From an uncultured Flavobacteriales bacterium (GTDB lineage: Bacteria; Bacteroidota; Bacteroidia; Flavobacteriales_D; Crocinitomicaceae): a stretch of 64,000 nucleotides of DNA. Positions 17,194 to 26,464 of the stretch are shown piece after piece. Position 1 is the first letter of the stretch. Every line of letters begins with the position of its first letter. The notes below the pieces were generated by a model. It saw only the letters and a program-made list of their open reading frames with translations. It did not search any database and was not told the DNA's origin. Location of the stretch: contig CAJAII010000013.1 of the NCBI GenBank assembly GCA_903939755.1, forward strand, positions 1-64,000, in the 5' to 3' direction. Both the position numbers and the translations under genes were made by a program.

Positions 17194-18042
17194 ATGAAAA
17201 AAGTACAAATCCTAGTAGTTTTTATTGCAATGAGTCAGTCATTCGTCTTTGCACAGGGACTTGAAAGCGCGATAAAGCCAACAGCGGGTCAAAAGGGAAC
17301 TTTTTATTTTTATTGGGGATGGAACCGTGGTGCCTTTTCAAAAAGCGACATACATTTTACCGGAGATTCCTATGATTTTACCCTAAGTGATGTAAAAGCG
17401 TACGATCGGCAATCAGCCTTTGACCCAAAAGTCTATTTTGGCTTAACGAAATTTACGATACCCCAATACAACTTCCGTATGGGCTATTATATCAACGAGC
17501 ACTATCAAGTTTCTTTGGGTGCCGATCACATGAAATATGTGATGTTGACTAATCAACTTTCTACCATAGATGGATCAATTTCAAATAGTGGAACAATTTA
17601 CGATGGCACGTATGACCAGCAATCATTTGTTATTTCGCCCAACTTTTTGCTATTTGAACATACCGATGGCTTGAATTACCTTAATTCAGAATTTAGGCGA
17701 TCCGACATATTAATCAACAAGAAATACTTTCAATTAAGTGTAAATGAAGGATTGGGGATTGGGGTTTTACTCCCTAGAACTAATACCACTTTGTTAAATA
17801 ATCCGCGATACGATGAATTTCATTTATCCGGTTTTGGTTTTGGTGGAGTTGCCGCACTACACCTAACATTTTTCAAGTACCTATTTATTCAAAGTGAGCT
17901 TAAGGGCGGATTTATCAGCATGCCAGACATTCGAACTACTATGCATATTGAAGATCGAGCAGCGCAACATTTTTGGTGGACACAATTCAATGTGGTATTT
18001 GGACTACAGTTCCCACTCTGCGAAAAGAGCAAGAATAAATAA
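17194..18042 (+). CDS. Predicted outer membrane beta-barrel protein, unknown function
   Basis: 282 residues with signal peptide MKKVQILVVFIAMSQSFVFAQ. The rest is rich in aromatic, alternating strands (GTFYFYWGWNRGAF, FRMGYYINEHYQVSLGADHMKY, FGFGGVAALHLTFFKYLFIQSELKGG, shown in parts) that suggest an 8-12 strand barrel ending FNVVFGLQF. No domain name is certain. It is a monocistronic gene facing an aldolase gene at its 3' end, with 12 bp between the stops. Confidence 0.7.
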   Translation: MKKVQILVVFIAMSQSFVFAQGLESAIKPTAGQKGTFYFYWGWNRGAFSKSDIHFTGDSYDFTLSDVKAYDRQSAFDPKVYFGLTKFTIPQYNFRMGYYINEHYQVSLGADHMKYVMLTNQLSTIDGSISNSGTIYDGTYDQQSFVISPNFLLFEHTDGLNYLNSEFRRSDILINKKYFQLSVNEGLGIGVLLPRTNTTLLNNPRYDEFHLSGFGFGGVAALHLTFFKYLFIQSELKGGFISMPDIRTTMHIEDRAAQHFWWTQFNVVFGLQFPLCEKSKNK

Positions 18043-18054
18043 TTATTCCATCAA

Positions 18055-18618
18055 TTACTTTATCCAAGAGCCGCCAACAGAGATGACATTTTCCAAGGCT
18101 AAATAGTCGCGATAAGATGCTTCCGTAAGTCCACCGGTCGGACAAAATTTCAGGTTCGGAAAAACCTGTCCATATGTTTTCAAGGCCTCTACTCCACCAA
18201 ATAAATATGCGGGGAAAAACTTAAAAGTATCCCATTCGAATTGCAAGCCATTAATGATGTCGCTTGGTGTGGCTACCCCAGGAATAAACGCAATTTTACT
18301 ATCCATTAATTGTTGCGCTAAGCCACTATGCAAACCAGGGCTTACCATGAAATCAACCTGTAATTCCATGGCTTTATGAATTTGAGCTTCAAGTACCACC
18401 GTGCCCATTCCGACGGTTATTTCATTTCCATACTTTTCTTTCACTTTTTGAATAGCATCATAAGCTACCTGAGTTCGCAGCGTAATTTCAATACAATTCA
18501 CATCATTTTTTAATAACGTATTAATCTTGGCATCTACCTCATCTAAGCTATTAAAAGTTACTACCGGAATGATAGGATGATTCGCCAATACCTCACGAAT
18601 GTTATTTTGTTTTGTCAT
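18055..18618 (-). CDS. eda: KDPG/KHG aldolase family protein (Eda-like)
   Basis: 187 residues, slightly shorter than the usual ~205-215. Class I aldolase of the Entner-Doudoroff or hexuronate pathways, splitting 2-keto-3-deoxy-6-phosphogluconate to pyruvate and glyceraldehyde-3-phosphate. Motifs: IPVVTFNSLDE, CIEITLRT with the conserved Glu, VGMGTVV, FMVSPGL, FKFFPAYLFGG with the Schiff-base Lys in KFFPA, and CPTGGLTEASYRDYL before the end VGGSWIK. The start overlaps the bshC stop by 4 nt (ATGA), so translation is coupled with an unrelated pathway gene. No Edd or sugar-acid genes are nearby, so the physiological substrate is uncertain. Confidence 0.85.
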   Translation of the reverse strand: MTKQNNIREVLANHPIIPVVTFNSLDEVDAKINTLLKNDVNCIEITLRTQVAYDAIQKVKEKYGNEITVGMGTVVLEAQIHKAMELQVDFMVSPGLHSGLAQQLMDSKIAFIPGVATPSDIINGLQFEWDTFKFFPAYLFGGVEALKTYGQVFPNLKFCPTGGLTEASYRDYLALENVISVGGSWIK

Positions 18619-20207
18619 TTTCTCTCAATTAGTAGTTGAATGTTCGTATTAAAAGGATCGATAGCCGGGTAAATAACTTGTAATTTTTCGCTCACATTTC
18701 CGTCGGGACAAATTTGGAAAAAATTCATGGAACGCTCTTGCATAATCCCCTTAGGAAATAAACGTTCCTTTATTTGCTCGATTTGCTTAATGGCTTTTTC
18801 GTGTTTTTGTTTATCAGCCCGCCACTTTTTATTTTTTATCGTTTCAAGTAAACTTTCCATTTTAGACCAATCGGCCCCAATTGCTGTAGACAATTGCGTG
18901 TCGTTGTCAGCGCTAACAGTAGAAATTAGAATTTTCAATTCATTAAAATGTGTGTCTAGCCTGGAAAAGTCAAAAGTAGATTCTCCTTGTTCTGCTATAA
19001 ATCCTTTAACGATTTGGTTTTTTTCTTTGAAAAAATCTTTCCACAATAAGCCTAAGCCATCTATTTTATCAACCAAGGCGCTATCGAGGTAAAACATACT
19101 TGAACGCACTTGAATGAGGGGAAAAACCACCTTCGCTTTTTCAAAAACACCTTTTAACTGCAGCCAATAATTTAATTCCCCCACCCCACCGACATAACAA
19201 ACATTCGGTAAAATAAATTCTTGATAAACAGGTCTTAAAATCACATTCGGAGAAAAGTCCTGGGGATTTTCTTTCAGCCTATTTAATAAATCACCTTTAG
19301 AAAATGAGATACTTCCTACGGAGAAAGTATGATCATCATGCTTAATAATGCGTTCACGTTTATTGGGCGACAAATAAAATAAGTTAATTTCTCTAGGATT
19401 CACTTGCGTTTTCAATCCTCTCTTATTCAATTCCATCGAAGTTTCTTGCACCGCTTGAAAAGAAAATTGTTCCTCCAATTCTTTTTCAATTATTGGGATG
19501 AACGCCTCCTTAAAAATAGCATTGTCACCATCTAAAATCACCAGGCCGAAATCAGCGAATAGCTCATGAATAAAACGAAAGAATGCCACACCATAAGTTG
19601 GGCCTTGATAAGCTTCCAATACCGAAAAAATTGTTGCATTTGGATGATTGGAAAACATGTTTTTCAGTTCCCCAACGATTTCCTGCAACCCAACGGTAGA
19701 AAATCTCCCTACAGCCCCCATATCCTTTGCCTCCCAACTCAAGGCCTGATTAAAAACAGCCGTTGCTTTAATCTCCTCAAAATCATGATCTTCAGAAGCC
19801 ATCCAAAAAACAGGGACAAAATTATATGTTGGATAGATCACTTTAAGTTCCTCACATTGTTTAATAACGTGCAGTATTTTATAAATAAAATACAAAGGTC
19901 CGGTAAGTAGACTGAGTTGATGACCTGTAGTTACAGTAAAAGTATTTTCCAATGACAATTGGTGCAAAGCTTGAGCCACTTTTTCATGCGGCTTTACATC
20001 CTCATATTGCACTTTCAATCCCTTTGTTAAAACTTCACGTTGAAGGTGTGTGTATTGCCCTTTTTTCTCATTTATTTGTCCTTGGAAATTCTCCACAGAA
20101 AAGGGTCGATTCAGAAAATTTGATAAATCGGTTTGGTTTTCTGCCAGTTGAATTTGCTGATTAGAAAAACAAGCAGACTCAGTTCGAGAAATGGATTCGA
20201 CTAACAT
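18615..20207 (-). CDS. bshC: Bacillithiol synthesis cysteine-adding enzyme BshC
   Basis: 530 residues, typical length. BshC adds cysteine to glucosaminyl-malate, the last step in making the thiol bacillithiol used by Firmicutes and many Bacteroidetes. Motifs: TTGHQLSLLTGPLYFIYK (about 93-110), FVPVFWMASEDHDFEEI (about 130), the Rossmann-like core with PNVCYVGGVGELNYW, and a C-terminal coiled coil (about 440-500, WRADKQKHEKAIKQIEQIKE). The first gene of a two-gene operon with the Eda-like aldolase. bshA and bshB are not in the window. Confidence 0.93.
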   Translation of the reverse strand: MLVESISRTESACFSNQQIQLAENQTDLSNFLNRPFSVENFQGQINEKKGQYTHLQREVLTKGLKVQYEDVKPHEKVAQALHQLSLENTFTVTTGHQLSLLTGPLYFIYKILHVIKQCEELKVIYPTYNFVPVFWMASEDHDFEEIKATAVFNQALSWEAKDMGAVGRFSTVGLQEIVGELKNMFSNHPNATIFSVLEAYQGPTYGVAFFRFIHELFADFGLVILDGDNAIFKEAFIPIIEKELEEQFSFQAVQETSMELNKRGLKTQVNPREINLFYLSPNKRERIIKHDDHTFSVGSISFSKGDLLNRLKENPQDFSPNVILRPVYQEFILPNVCYVGGVGELNYWLQLKGVFEKAKVVFPLIQVRSSMFYLDSALVDKIDGLGLLWKDFFKEKNQIVKGFIAEQGESTFDFSRLDTHFNELKILISTVSADNDTQLSTAIGADWSKMESLLETIKNKKWRADKQKHEKAIKQIEQIKERLFPKGIMQERSMNFFQICPDGNVSEKLQVIYPAIDPFNTNIQLLIERK

Positions 20208-20233
20208 AGTTTATTTTTCAAAAAAGTAATACA

Positions 20234-22048
20234 TCAATTATCTAACAACTGCAAGCTAACTAAATTAGCGTAATTACCTTTTAATTCCATTAATTCTTGA
20301 TGATTTCCAGCCTCTTCAATTCGACCATCTTTCATCACCAAAATTTTATCTGCTTTACGAATAGTGGACAAACGATGAGCAATAACAAGTGAAGTTCGGT
20401 CCTTCATCAAATTACTTAGTGCATCTTGAACTAATCTCTCGGATTCAGAATCCAGGGCAGATGTTGCCTCATCCAAAATTAATATACATGGATTTTTCAA
20501 GAGCGCCCTAGCAATTGCAATCCGTTGTTTTTGACCACCCGACAATTGAATTCCCCTATCGCCCACTTCCGTTTGAAGTCCTTCAGGAAACGAGTCGATA
20601 AACTCCCAAGCATTCGCTTGCTTAGCGGCCACAATTACCTGCTCATCCGTTGCATCAGTCAATCCAAAGCGAATATTTTCTAGAATACTACCAGAAAAAA
20701 GCAATACATCTTGAGGAACGATGGCTAAATTTTCACGCAAATAATTTAAGTCATAGTCACTAACTGAAACACCATCAATTAAAACCTTTCCATTATCGGC
20801 CTGATAAAACCCGAGCAATAAATTGGTAATGGTTGTTTTTCCAGCGCCACTCGCACCAACTATCGCTAAAGTTTGATTCCGTTCTATTTTGAATGAAATA
20901 GAATTTAGGACATCCATGTCCTTACGTTGTGGATAAGCAAAACGGACATCTTGAAATTCAATTTGTCCTAAAATTTCATTTTTTTGAGTTCCAACATGCA
21001 ATTCTAGCTCACTCTTCCCATTGATAATCTCCATCAGATTTTCAGTTGCACCGATCGCTTTTTGAATATTAGCATATAAATCCGGCAAAGATCCTACGGA
21101 AGCCCCCATCATAATAGTGAACAATACAAATTGATAGAACCCCTCCTTGGATAACTCAGGATTAGCTCCTTGAGTCATGAGCAATCCTTGCCAAACAATA
21201 AAAACAATAGCACCAAAGAGACAAAAGATAATAAATGAAACGAACAAGCCTCTCCATACACCACTACGAACATTTAAATCCCTTAATTCCTGCGTATTTT
21301 TACGGAAACGATTGATATTAAAATGTTCATTTGTAAACGCTTTAACATTGGCGATTCCAGATAAAGCTTCCTCCACAATCGCATTCGAATGAGCCGAGAA
21401 GTTTTGTGCTTCCTTGCTTAAACGGCGGATGTACCTTCCAAAGAAAACAGCAATAAGAGCCATAACGGGAACAGTAGCCAACATAATCAAAGCTAACTTC
21501 CAAGAAATAAAAATCAAAAATGCAATTCCGCCAACAATAATCACAATTTGCCTAAAGAATTCAGCTATTGTCGTGCGCAACGTTTCTTGAATTTGGGTAA
21601 TATCAGAAGAAACACGGCTTGTTAATTCCCCTACTTTATTCGTATTAAAAAAATCCAGTGGCATAAAAACCATCTTCGAAAAAGCATCGTTTCGTAAATC
21701 ACGAAGAGAGTTTTCAGTAACATTATTAAAAATAACCACCCTAAAAAATGAAAACAAAGCTTGAATGCCAAAAAGTACAAATAAAGCCAAAGCGACATTT
21801 GTCACATTTCCTAAATTTAAAAAATCAGTTGAAGCAGCAGGAGTTGATGCATTTACCGTAGTCCCAAGTAGTTTGCCCATTAAGTATGGAAAAACGAGCC
21901 CTGCACTTGTCGACAAGACCAAAAACACCCACCCTATAAAATACATAAAACCATATGGTTTTAAATAATGAAAAATCCCCCTCAATTTAAGAATACTTTT
22001 CTTCGTCAATTTCTGTGGTTTTTCATTGTCTTTTTTCGCTTCTGACAT
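20234..22048 (-). CDS. ABC exporter, MsbA-like half transporter
   Basis: 604 residues: six-helix membrane domain (about 35-330) joined to an ATPase domain. Walker A is GASGAGKTT, signature LSGGQKQRIAIARALL, Walker B LILDEATSAL, switch His in IAHRLSTI. It works as a homodimer and exports lipids, lipid A precursors or drugs; the substrate cannot be read from the sequence. A TAATTTTG -7 box (22071-22064) lies 15 nt before the ATG. Neighbours are functionally unrelated. Confidence 0.92.
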   Translation of the reverse strand: MSEAKKDNEKPQKLTKKSILKLRGIFHYLKPYGFMYFIGWVFLVLSTSAGLVFPYLMGKLLGTTVNASTPAASTDFLNLGNVTNVALALFVLFGIQALFSFFRVVIFNNVTENSLRDLRNDAFSKMVFMPLDFFNTNKVGELTSRVSSDITQIQETLRTTIAEFFRQIVIIVGGIAFLIFISWKLALIMLATVPVMALIAVFFGRYIRRLSKEAQNFSAHSNAIVEEALSGIANVKAFTNEHFNINRFRKNTQELRDLNVRSGVWRGLFVSFIIFCLFGAIVFIVWQGLLMTQGANPELSKEGFYQFVLFTIMMGASVGSLPDLYANIQKAIGATENLMEIINGKSELELHVGTQKNEILGQIEFQDVRFAYPQRKDMDVLNSISFKIERNQTLAIVGASGAGKTTITNLLLGFYQADNGKVLIDGVSVSDYDLNYLRENLAIVPQDVLLFSGSILENIRFGLTDATDEQVIVAAKQANAWEFIDSFPEGLQTEVGDRGIQLSGGQKQRIAIARALLKNPCILILDEATSALDSESERLVQDALSNLMKDRTSLVIAHRLSTIRKADKILVMKDGRIEEAGNHQELMELKGNYANLVSLQLLDN

Positions 22049-22063
22049 CTTATAAATTTGCTA

Positions 22064-22071
22064 CAAAATTA
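22064..22071 (-). promoter_or_regulatory. -7 box TAATTTTG of the ABC exporter gene
   Basis: Exact TAnnTTTG match 15 nt before the ABC exporter ATG on the minus strand. Confidence 0.5.
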
Positions 22072-22120
22072 ACGTGCTTTATGATTTAATTTGAAATTTT
22101 TATTTTTTTTAATAAAAGAA

Positions 22121-22150
22121 TTTGATTTATGCGAAAAAACCCTATCTTTG
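22121..22150 (+). promoter_or_regulatory. rpmH promoter with -33 TTTG and -7 TATCTTTG
   Basis: TTTG at 22121-22124 and TATCTTTG at 22143-22150 are separated by 18 nt, a full match to the Bacteroidetes primary sigma factor promoter. A second exact -7 box, TAAATTTG, follows at 22157-22164 and may give another start. Strong promoters are expected for ribosomal protein genes. Confidence 0.75.
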
Positions 22151-22186
22151 CATTCCTAAATTTGAAAGTTTTAAGGTTATTATACG

Positions 22187-22345
22187 ATGAAAAGAACATT
22201 CCAACCCTCAGTAAGAAAAAGAAGAAACAAACATGGTTTCAGAAGTAGAATGGCTACAAAAAATGGCCGTAGAGTTATTACTGCGCGAAGGAGAAAAGGT
22301 AGAAAGAAATTAAGTGTTTCAGACGAAGGTCTACACAAAAGATAA
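22187..22345 (+). CDS. rpmH: 50S ribosomal protein L34
   Basis: A 52-residue, very basic protein beginning [18 protein letters not shown], followed by [11 protein letters not shown] and [14 protein letters not shown], the signature of bL34 over its whole length. The gene has its own promoter (22121-22150) and is followed directly by a rho-independent terminator, so it is transcribed alone. The classical rnpA/dnaA neighbours of rpmH are absent, as is common in Bacteroidetes. The gene falls below usual ORF length cut-offs. Confidence 0.97.
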   Translation: MKRTFQPSVRKRRNKHGFRSRMATKNGRRVITARRRKGRKKLSVSDEGLHKR

Positions 22346-22350
22346 TTATT

Positions 22351-22378
22351 AACCTCGGTTTATCCGAGGTTTTTTTTT
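22351..22378 (+). terminator. Rho-independent terminator of rpmH
   Basis: Stem CCTCGG/CCGAGG (extended by AA/TT) with a 5-nt loop, followed by nine T residues, starting 5 nt after the rpmH stop. cysN ends on the other strand 3 nt beyond. Confidence 0.93.
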
Positions 22379-22380
22379 GG

Positions 22381-23598
22381 TTAAATTATTATTCCTGCCG
22401 CAATCGTTGTGAAAAGAACGGGGTCAATTAATATAAAACTTCCCGTTGATTTCGCATCTTCAAAACGATCAAACACAACTTCAGTATCGGTTATCATATC
22501 AACGGTGGCAATATCATTAAGCATTAAATTGTCAGAAATAGTTCTATTTTCTAGCCTTTTTTCATGAATACAGACCAACTTTGCGCTTAGCGTTCGGGTT
22601 CCAATTTGAATAATATAGTTTGTTTGAAAATCACTATTAGCTTCTGACATCCAACAAATGTCCGCCGTGAATTGATTACCTATTCTTGGTGGTTTTTCAA
22701 GATCCGTCAATATATCTCCTCTTTTTATCTCGGGTTCATTCGTAAAATAAAGAGAAACAGCACTGCCACTTTCCGCAAGTTTGACAGATTGAGTGTTATG
22801 AATTATTTCTTTAATGACTAAGTTTTGCCCCTTAGGCAACAACAGAAGCGCTTGACCTACCCGAAAATCACCTTGATCAATTCGACCCGCATAACCAATT
22901 GACTTATTGGCATGAATAAGGTATTGAACTTGAAATCGCATTCGGGTAGATTCAAGTTCTTTTTCTTGCGGGCAATTTTCCAAATAATCAAATAAGCTTG
23001 GCCCTTTAAACCAAGAAAAAACTGCCGATTTATGAACAACGTTCTCCCCCTTCAGTGCACTTATTGGCAAAACCGTTGGCGAAATAATCCTTACTTTATA
23101 TGATAAATCAAGCAAGGCCGTCTTCATCTCTTCAAAAACAGCTTCATCATACTTGATCAAATCCATTTTATTAATTGCAAAAACGATTTGTTTCACACGC
23201 AATATCGAAGCAATTAACGCATGCCGTTTTGTTTGTTCTGTAATTCCAATTGTTACATCCACAAGAATGATCGCCACATCACAAAGCGAAGCTCCTGTGA
23301 ACATATTTCTTGTGTACTCCCAATGACCAGGAGTATCTGCGATAATGAATTTATTAGTGTGGGTTGAAAAATACTTATAGGCCACGTCAATGGTTATACC
23401 AAGTTCCCTTTCAGCCTTTAGTCCATCGGTTAAAAATGCCAAATCGATTTCCGATTTTTCGCTCCCAAGTTCGTTTGCTTTTGTAAGGCCCTGAATGATA
23501 TCAGTTGAAACCGCGCCGGAATCAATCAATAAACGACCTATCAAGGTACTTTTTCCATCATCAACATTTCCTGCAGTAAATAGTCGTATTAGCTTCAT
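22381..23598 (-). CDS. cysN: Sulfate adenylyltransferase subunit 1 (GTPase CysN)
   Basis: 405-residue GTPase of the ATP sulfurylase complex; GTP hydrolysis drives formation of APS from sulfate and ATP. P-loop GNVDDGKSTLIGRLL (about 10-24), G3 DTPGHWEYTRNM, G4 NKMDLI, then two EF-Tu-like beta-barrels (about 225-405). There is no C-terminal APS-kinase (CysC) extension. It starts 5 nt after cysD, and the two act together. No other sulfate assimilation genes are in the window. Confidence 0.95.
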   Translation of the reverse strand: MKLIRLFTAGNVDDGKSTLIGRLLIDSGAVSTDIIQGLTKANELGSEKSEIDLAFLTDGLKAERELGITIDVAYKYFSTHTNKFIIADTPGHWEYTRNMFTGASLCDVAIILVDVTIGITEQTKRHALIASILRVKQIVFAINKMDLIKYDEAVFEEMKTALLDLSYKVRIISPTVLPISALKGENVVHKSAVFSWFKGPSLFDYLENCPQEKELESTRMRFQVQYLIHANKSIGYAGRIDQGDFRVGQALLLLPKGQNLVIKEIIHNTQSVKLAESGSAVSLYFTNEPEIKRGDILTDLEKPPRIGNQFTADICWMSEANSDFQTNYIIQIGTRTLSAKLVCIHEKRLENRTISDNLMLNDIATVDMITDTEVVFDRFEDAKSTGSFILIDPVLFTTIAAGIII

Positions 23599-23603
23599 AA
23601 TAA

Positions 23604-24506
23604 TTAAAAGTAACCTTCTTTTTTTCTATCCTCCATTCCTGTTTCACTAATTCGATCATCAATTCTCGTCGCTCCTCTTTCAGAAATTTTAGAAATTTTC
23701 AATTCTTCAATTATTTGGGCTACCGTAGAAGCGGAACTTTTTACTGCTGCTGTGCAAGTCATATCACCAACAGTTCGATAGCGGACCCTTTCAGTGATCA
23801 CCTCATCTAAAGGGCTTACCTTAACAAACTCATTCACATTCATCAAATGTCCTTCGCTTGTCTTTATACATGTACGTTCATGCGCGAAATATAAAGAAGG
23901 AAGGGAAATATTTTCACGTTGAATATAGGCCCAAACATCTAATTCCGTCCAATTAGAAAGTGGAAATACGCGCATATTTTCCCCTTCTTTCAGAAAACCA
24001 TTTACAATATTCCATACTTCTGGCCGCTGATTAGTTGGATTCCATTTTCCGGTAGTGTCTCTTAACGAGAACACCCTTTCTTTCGCTCGCGCTTTTTCCT
24101 CATCCCTCCTAGCCCCTCCGATACACGCATCAAAATTAAACTCTGCGATTGCCTCTAGTAACGTAAAAGATTGGAAAGCATTCCGAGAGGGAAACTTGTG
24201 ATCAAGATCTTTAATTCCTTTATTCACCATCGTTTGTTCTACCATCCGAACGATTAAATTTTCTTCCAATTCTTTTACTAGCGCATCACGAAATTCAAGT
24301 GCTTCAGGAAAATTATGCCCCGTATCTATGTGCATTAGTGGAAAAGGAAATTTCGCCGGAAAAAATGCTTTTTTACATAGATGAACCAGGCAGATACTAT
24401 CTTTTCCTCCACTAAACAAAAGAACAGGCCTTTTAAACTGTGCCGCCGTTTCACGCAGCATATAAATAGCTTCTGACTCTAAAATATCCAAATAATCCAT
24501 AGACAT
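23604..24506 (-). CDS. cysD: Sulfate adenylyltransferase subunit 2 (CysD)
   Basis: 300-residue ATP sulfurylase catalytic subunit. PP-loop SGGKDSICLVHL (about 31-42), HIDTGHNFPEALEFRD, and RRDEEKARAKERVFS are family signatures, and it ends in the conserved RIDDR..MEDRKKEGYF region. The first Met (24506) and a second two codons later both fit; a TACATTTG -7 box at 24525-24518 leaves a leader of a few bases for either. It is the first gene of the cysDN operon. Confidence 0.95.
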   Translation of the reverse strand: MSMDYLDILESEAIYMLRETAAQFKRPVLLFSGGKDSICLVHLCKKAFFPAKFPFPLMHIDTGHNFPEALEFRDALVKELEENLIVRMVEQTMVNKGIKDLDHKFPSRNAFQSFTLLEAIAEFNFDACIGGARRDEEKARAKERVFSLRDTTGKWNPTNQRPEVWNIVNGFLKEGENMRVFPLSNWTELDVWAYIQRENISLPSLYFAHERTCIKTSEGHLMNVNEFVKVSPLDEVITERVRYRTVGDMTCTAAVKSSASTVAQIIEELKISKISERGATRIDDRISETGMEDRKKEGYF

Positions 24507-24517
24507 GGGAACTGTAT

Positions 24518-24525
24518 CAAATGTA
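24518..24525 (-). promoter_or_regulatory. -7 box TACATTTG of cysDN
   Basis: Exact TAnnTTTG match on the minus strand, 11 nt before the cysD ATG. Confidence 0.5.
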
Positions 24526-24595
24526 GGTAATATTTATGGAGACAGACACAACATCATGCATTGAGCACAGAGAAATTGGAAGAAATCGTTTGTTC

Positions 24596-26206
24596 TTATG
24601 CCAATACTTTCGGGGCGGCCGCTAGAATTTCAGGACTGGTTTCCATGGCAAATTTTTCAAAGTTTTTCACAAACTTAGCAGCCAGATTATTAGCAGTTTC
24701 ATCATAACGAGATGCATCAGCCCATGTATTTCGTGGATTTAACAACTCAGAAGGCACACCATCACAAGATGTGGGGAATTCTAACTCAAATAAGGGCAGG
24801 GTCGCAAAAGAAGCATCATCCAACTTCCCAGTTAAAGCAGCGGTAATCATAGCACGCGTATAGCCTAATTTCATTCGGCTACCTGTACCATAAGCACCAC
24901 CTGTCCAACCTGTATTTATCAACCAAACCTTGCAATTTGAATCCGCTAATTTATCGCCTAATAATTTAGCATATTTTGCAGGGTGAAGAGGCAAGAAAGC
25001 AGCACCAAAACCAGCAGAAAAAGTAGTTGTTGGCTCTGTAATTCCCACTTCGGTACCAGCTACTTTAGCCGTATAACCTGACATAAAATGGTACATCGCT
25101 TGCGCTGAAGTCAGTTTTGAAATTGGAGGCAATACCCCAAAAGCATCTGCTGTAAGGAAAAATATATTCTTAGGCGCCTTTCCTATTGAAGGAACAACGA
25201 TATTATCAATGTAATTTATTGGATAAGAAACCCGAGTATTCTCAGTTATAGACCCATCGGCATAATTCGGAGTAGAAGACTCCGCTTCGAATCCTATATT
25301 TTCTAAAAGGGCACCAAAGCGAATAGCATCGTATATCTGCGGCTCTTTTTCTTTCGATAAGTCAATTGTCTTTGCATAACAACCACCTTCGAAATTGAAA
25401 ACTGATTGATCTGACCAACCATGTTCATCGTCGCCAATTAAACGCCTATTTGGATCGGAAGATAAGGTTGTTTTTCCAGTTCCTGAGAGTCCAAAGAAAA
25501 TAGCAGTATCGCCTTCATCTCCAATATTAGCAGAACAATGCATAGAAAGCACCTTTTTCTCATGTGGGAGAATAAAATTCAAAGCTGAGAAAATTCCTTT
25601 TTTAATTTCTCCTGTATAACCCGTCCCACCGATTAAAATAACCTTTTTGGTGAAATTCAATATCGCAAAATTAGCTTGACGGGTACCGTCTTCCTCCGGA
25701 TTAGCTTCAAAAGAAGGAACGCAGACAATATGCCAATCTGGTTTAAAACTTTTTATCTCATCGTGATCGGGTCTCAAAAACATATTGTGAGCAAACAAAC
25801 TGGACCAAGGTAATTCAGTTACCACCCTGATATTCATTCGATAAGTTGGATCCGCGCAAGCAAAAACATCTCTCACATATACATCTTTCCCTTCCAAGAA
25901 CGATATCATTTTAGCGTAAAGTGCATCAAATTTTTCAGGTTGAAAAGCAATATTAACATCTCCCCACCAAACGGCAGCATCAGTAATTTGATCGCGAACA
26001 ATAAACCTATCTTTCGGGGACCGTCCGGTAAATTTACCTGTTTCAATAGCCAAGGCGCCCGTATCGGTCAACATACCTTCACCACTTAAAATACAATCTT
26101 CGATTAATTCAGCGGGACTAAGATTCCAGAATTCATTTTCTAAATTCTTTAAGCCAATACTAGAGGATAAATCTGCTGACCCCCCCAAATTTCCAATTTT
26201 TGCCAT
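24596..26206 (-). CDS. pckA: ATP-dependent phosphoenolpyruvate carboxykinase
   Basis: 536 residues, the usual length. Converts oxaloacetate and ATP to phosphoenolpyruvate and CO2, the first committed step of gluconeogenesis. Motifs: GRSPKDRFIV, the kinase-1a P-loop GLSGTGKTTLSSDPNR with GDDEHGW after it, and the Mg/Mn-site region FSALNF..LPHEKKVLSMHCSAN. A TAATTTTG -7 box lies at 26252-26245. Single-gene transcription unit between cysD and a divergently transcribed serine hydrolase. Confidence 0.96.
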   Translation of the reverse strand: MAKIGNLGGSADLSSSIGLKNLENEFWNLSPAELIEDCILSGEGMLTDTGALAIETGKFTGRSPKDRFIVRDQITDAAVWWGDVNIAFQPEKFDALYAKMISFLEGKDVYVRDVFACADPTYRMNIRVVTELPWSSLFAHNMFLRPDHDEIKSFKPDWHIVCVPSFEANPEEDGTRQANFAILNFTKKVILIGGTGYTGEIKKGIFSALNFILPHEKKVLSMHCSANIGDEGDTAIFFGLSGTGKTTLSSDPNRRLIGDDEHGWSDQSVFNFEGGCYAKTIDLSKEKEPQIYDAIRFGALLENIGFEAESSTPNYADGSITENTRVSYPINYIDNIVVPSIGKAPKNIFFLTADAFGVLPPISKLTSAQAMYHFMSGYTAKVAGTEVGITEPTTTFSAGFGAAFLPLHPAKYAKLLGDKLADSNCKVWLINTGWTGGAYGTGSRMKLGYTRAMITAALTGKLDDASFATLPLFELEFPTSCDGVPSELLNPRNTWADASRYDETANNLAAKFVKNFEKFAMETSPEILAAAPKVLA

Positions 26207-26244
26207 TGTAAAATTATGTTAATAAGAACTTAATAAAACTGATG

Positions 26245-26252
26245 CAAAATTA
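26245..26252 (-). promoter_or_regulatory. -7 box TAATTTTG of pckA
   Basis: Exact TAnnTTTG match 38 nt before the pckA ATG on the minus strand. Confidence 0.45.
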
Positions 26253-26464
26253 ACGAAATGTAGCGAACAGAAAAAGAATGAACTAAGTATTTACCAACAT
26301 AAAAAATAGTCCCTGTTAAGAAATATTTTGTGTTAGTTAAATAAAAAAGCTTATATTTTCTGTGTGTTAAAAATAACCTTTCATAGCTGAGCAATTTAAA
26401 CATGGAAAGATTATTGATAAACACGCGAGAAAAAAAATTAATTTTACCGACATCAACTAAAATC

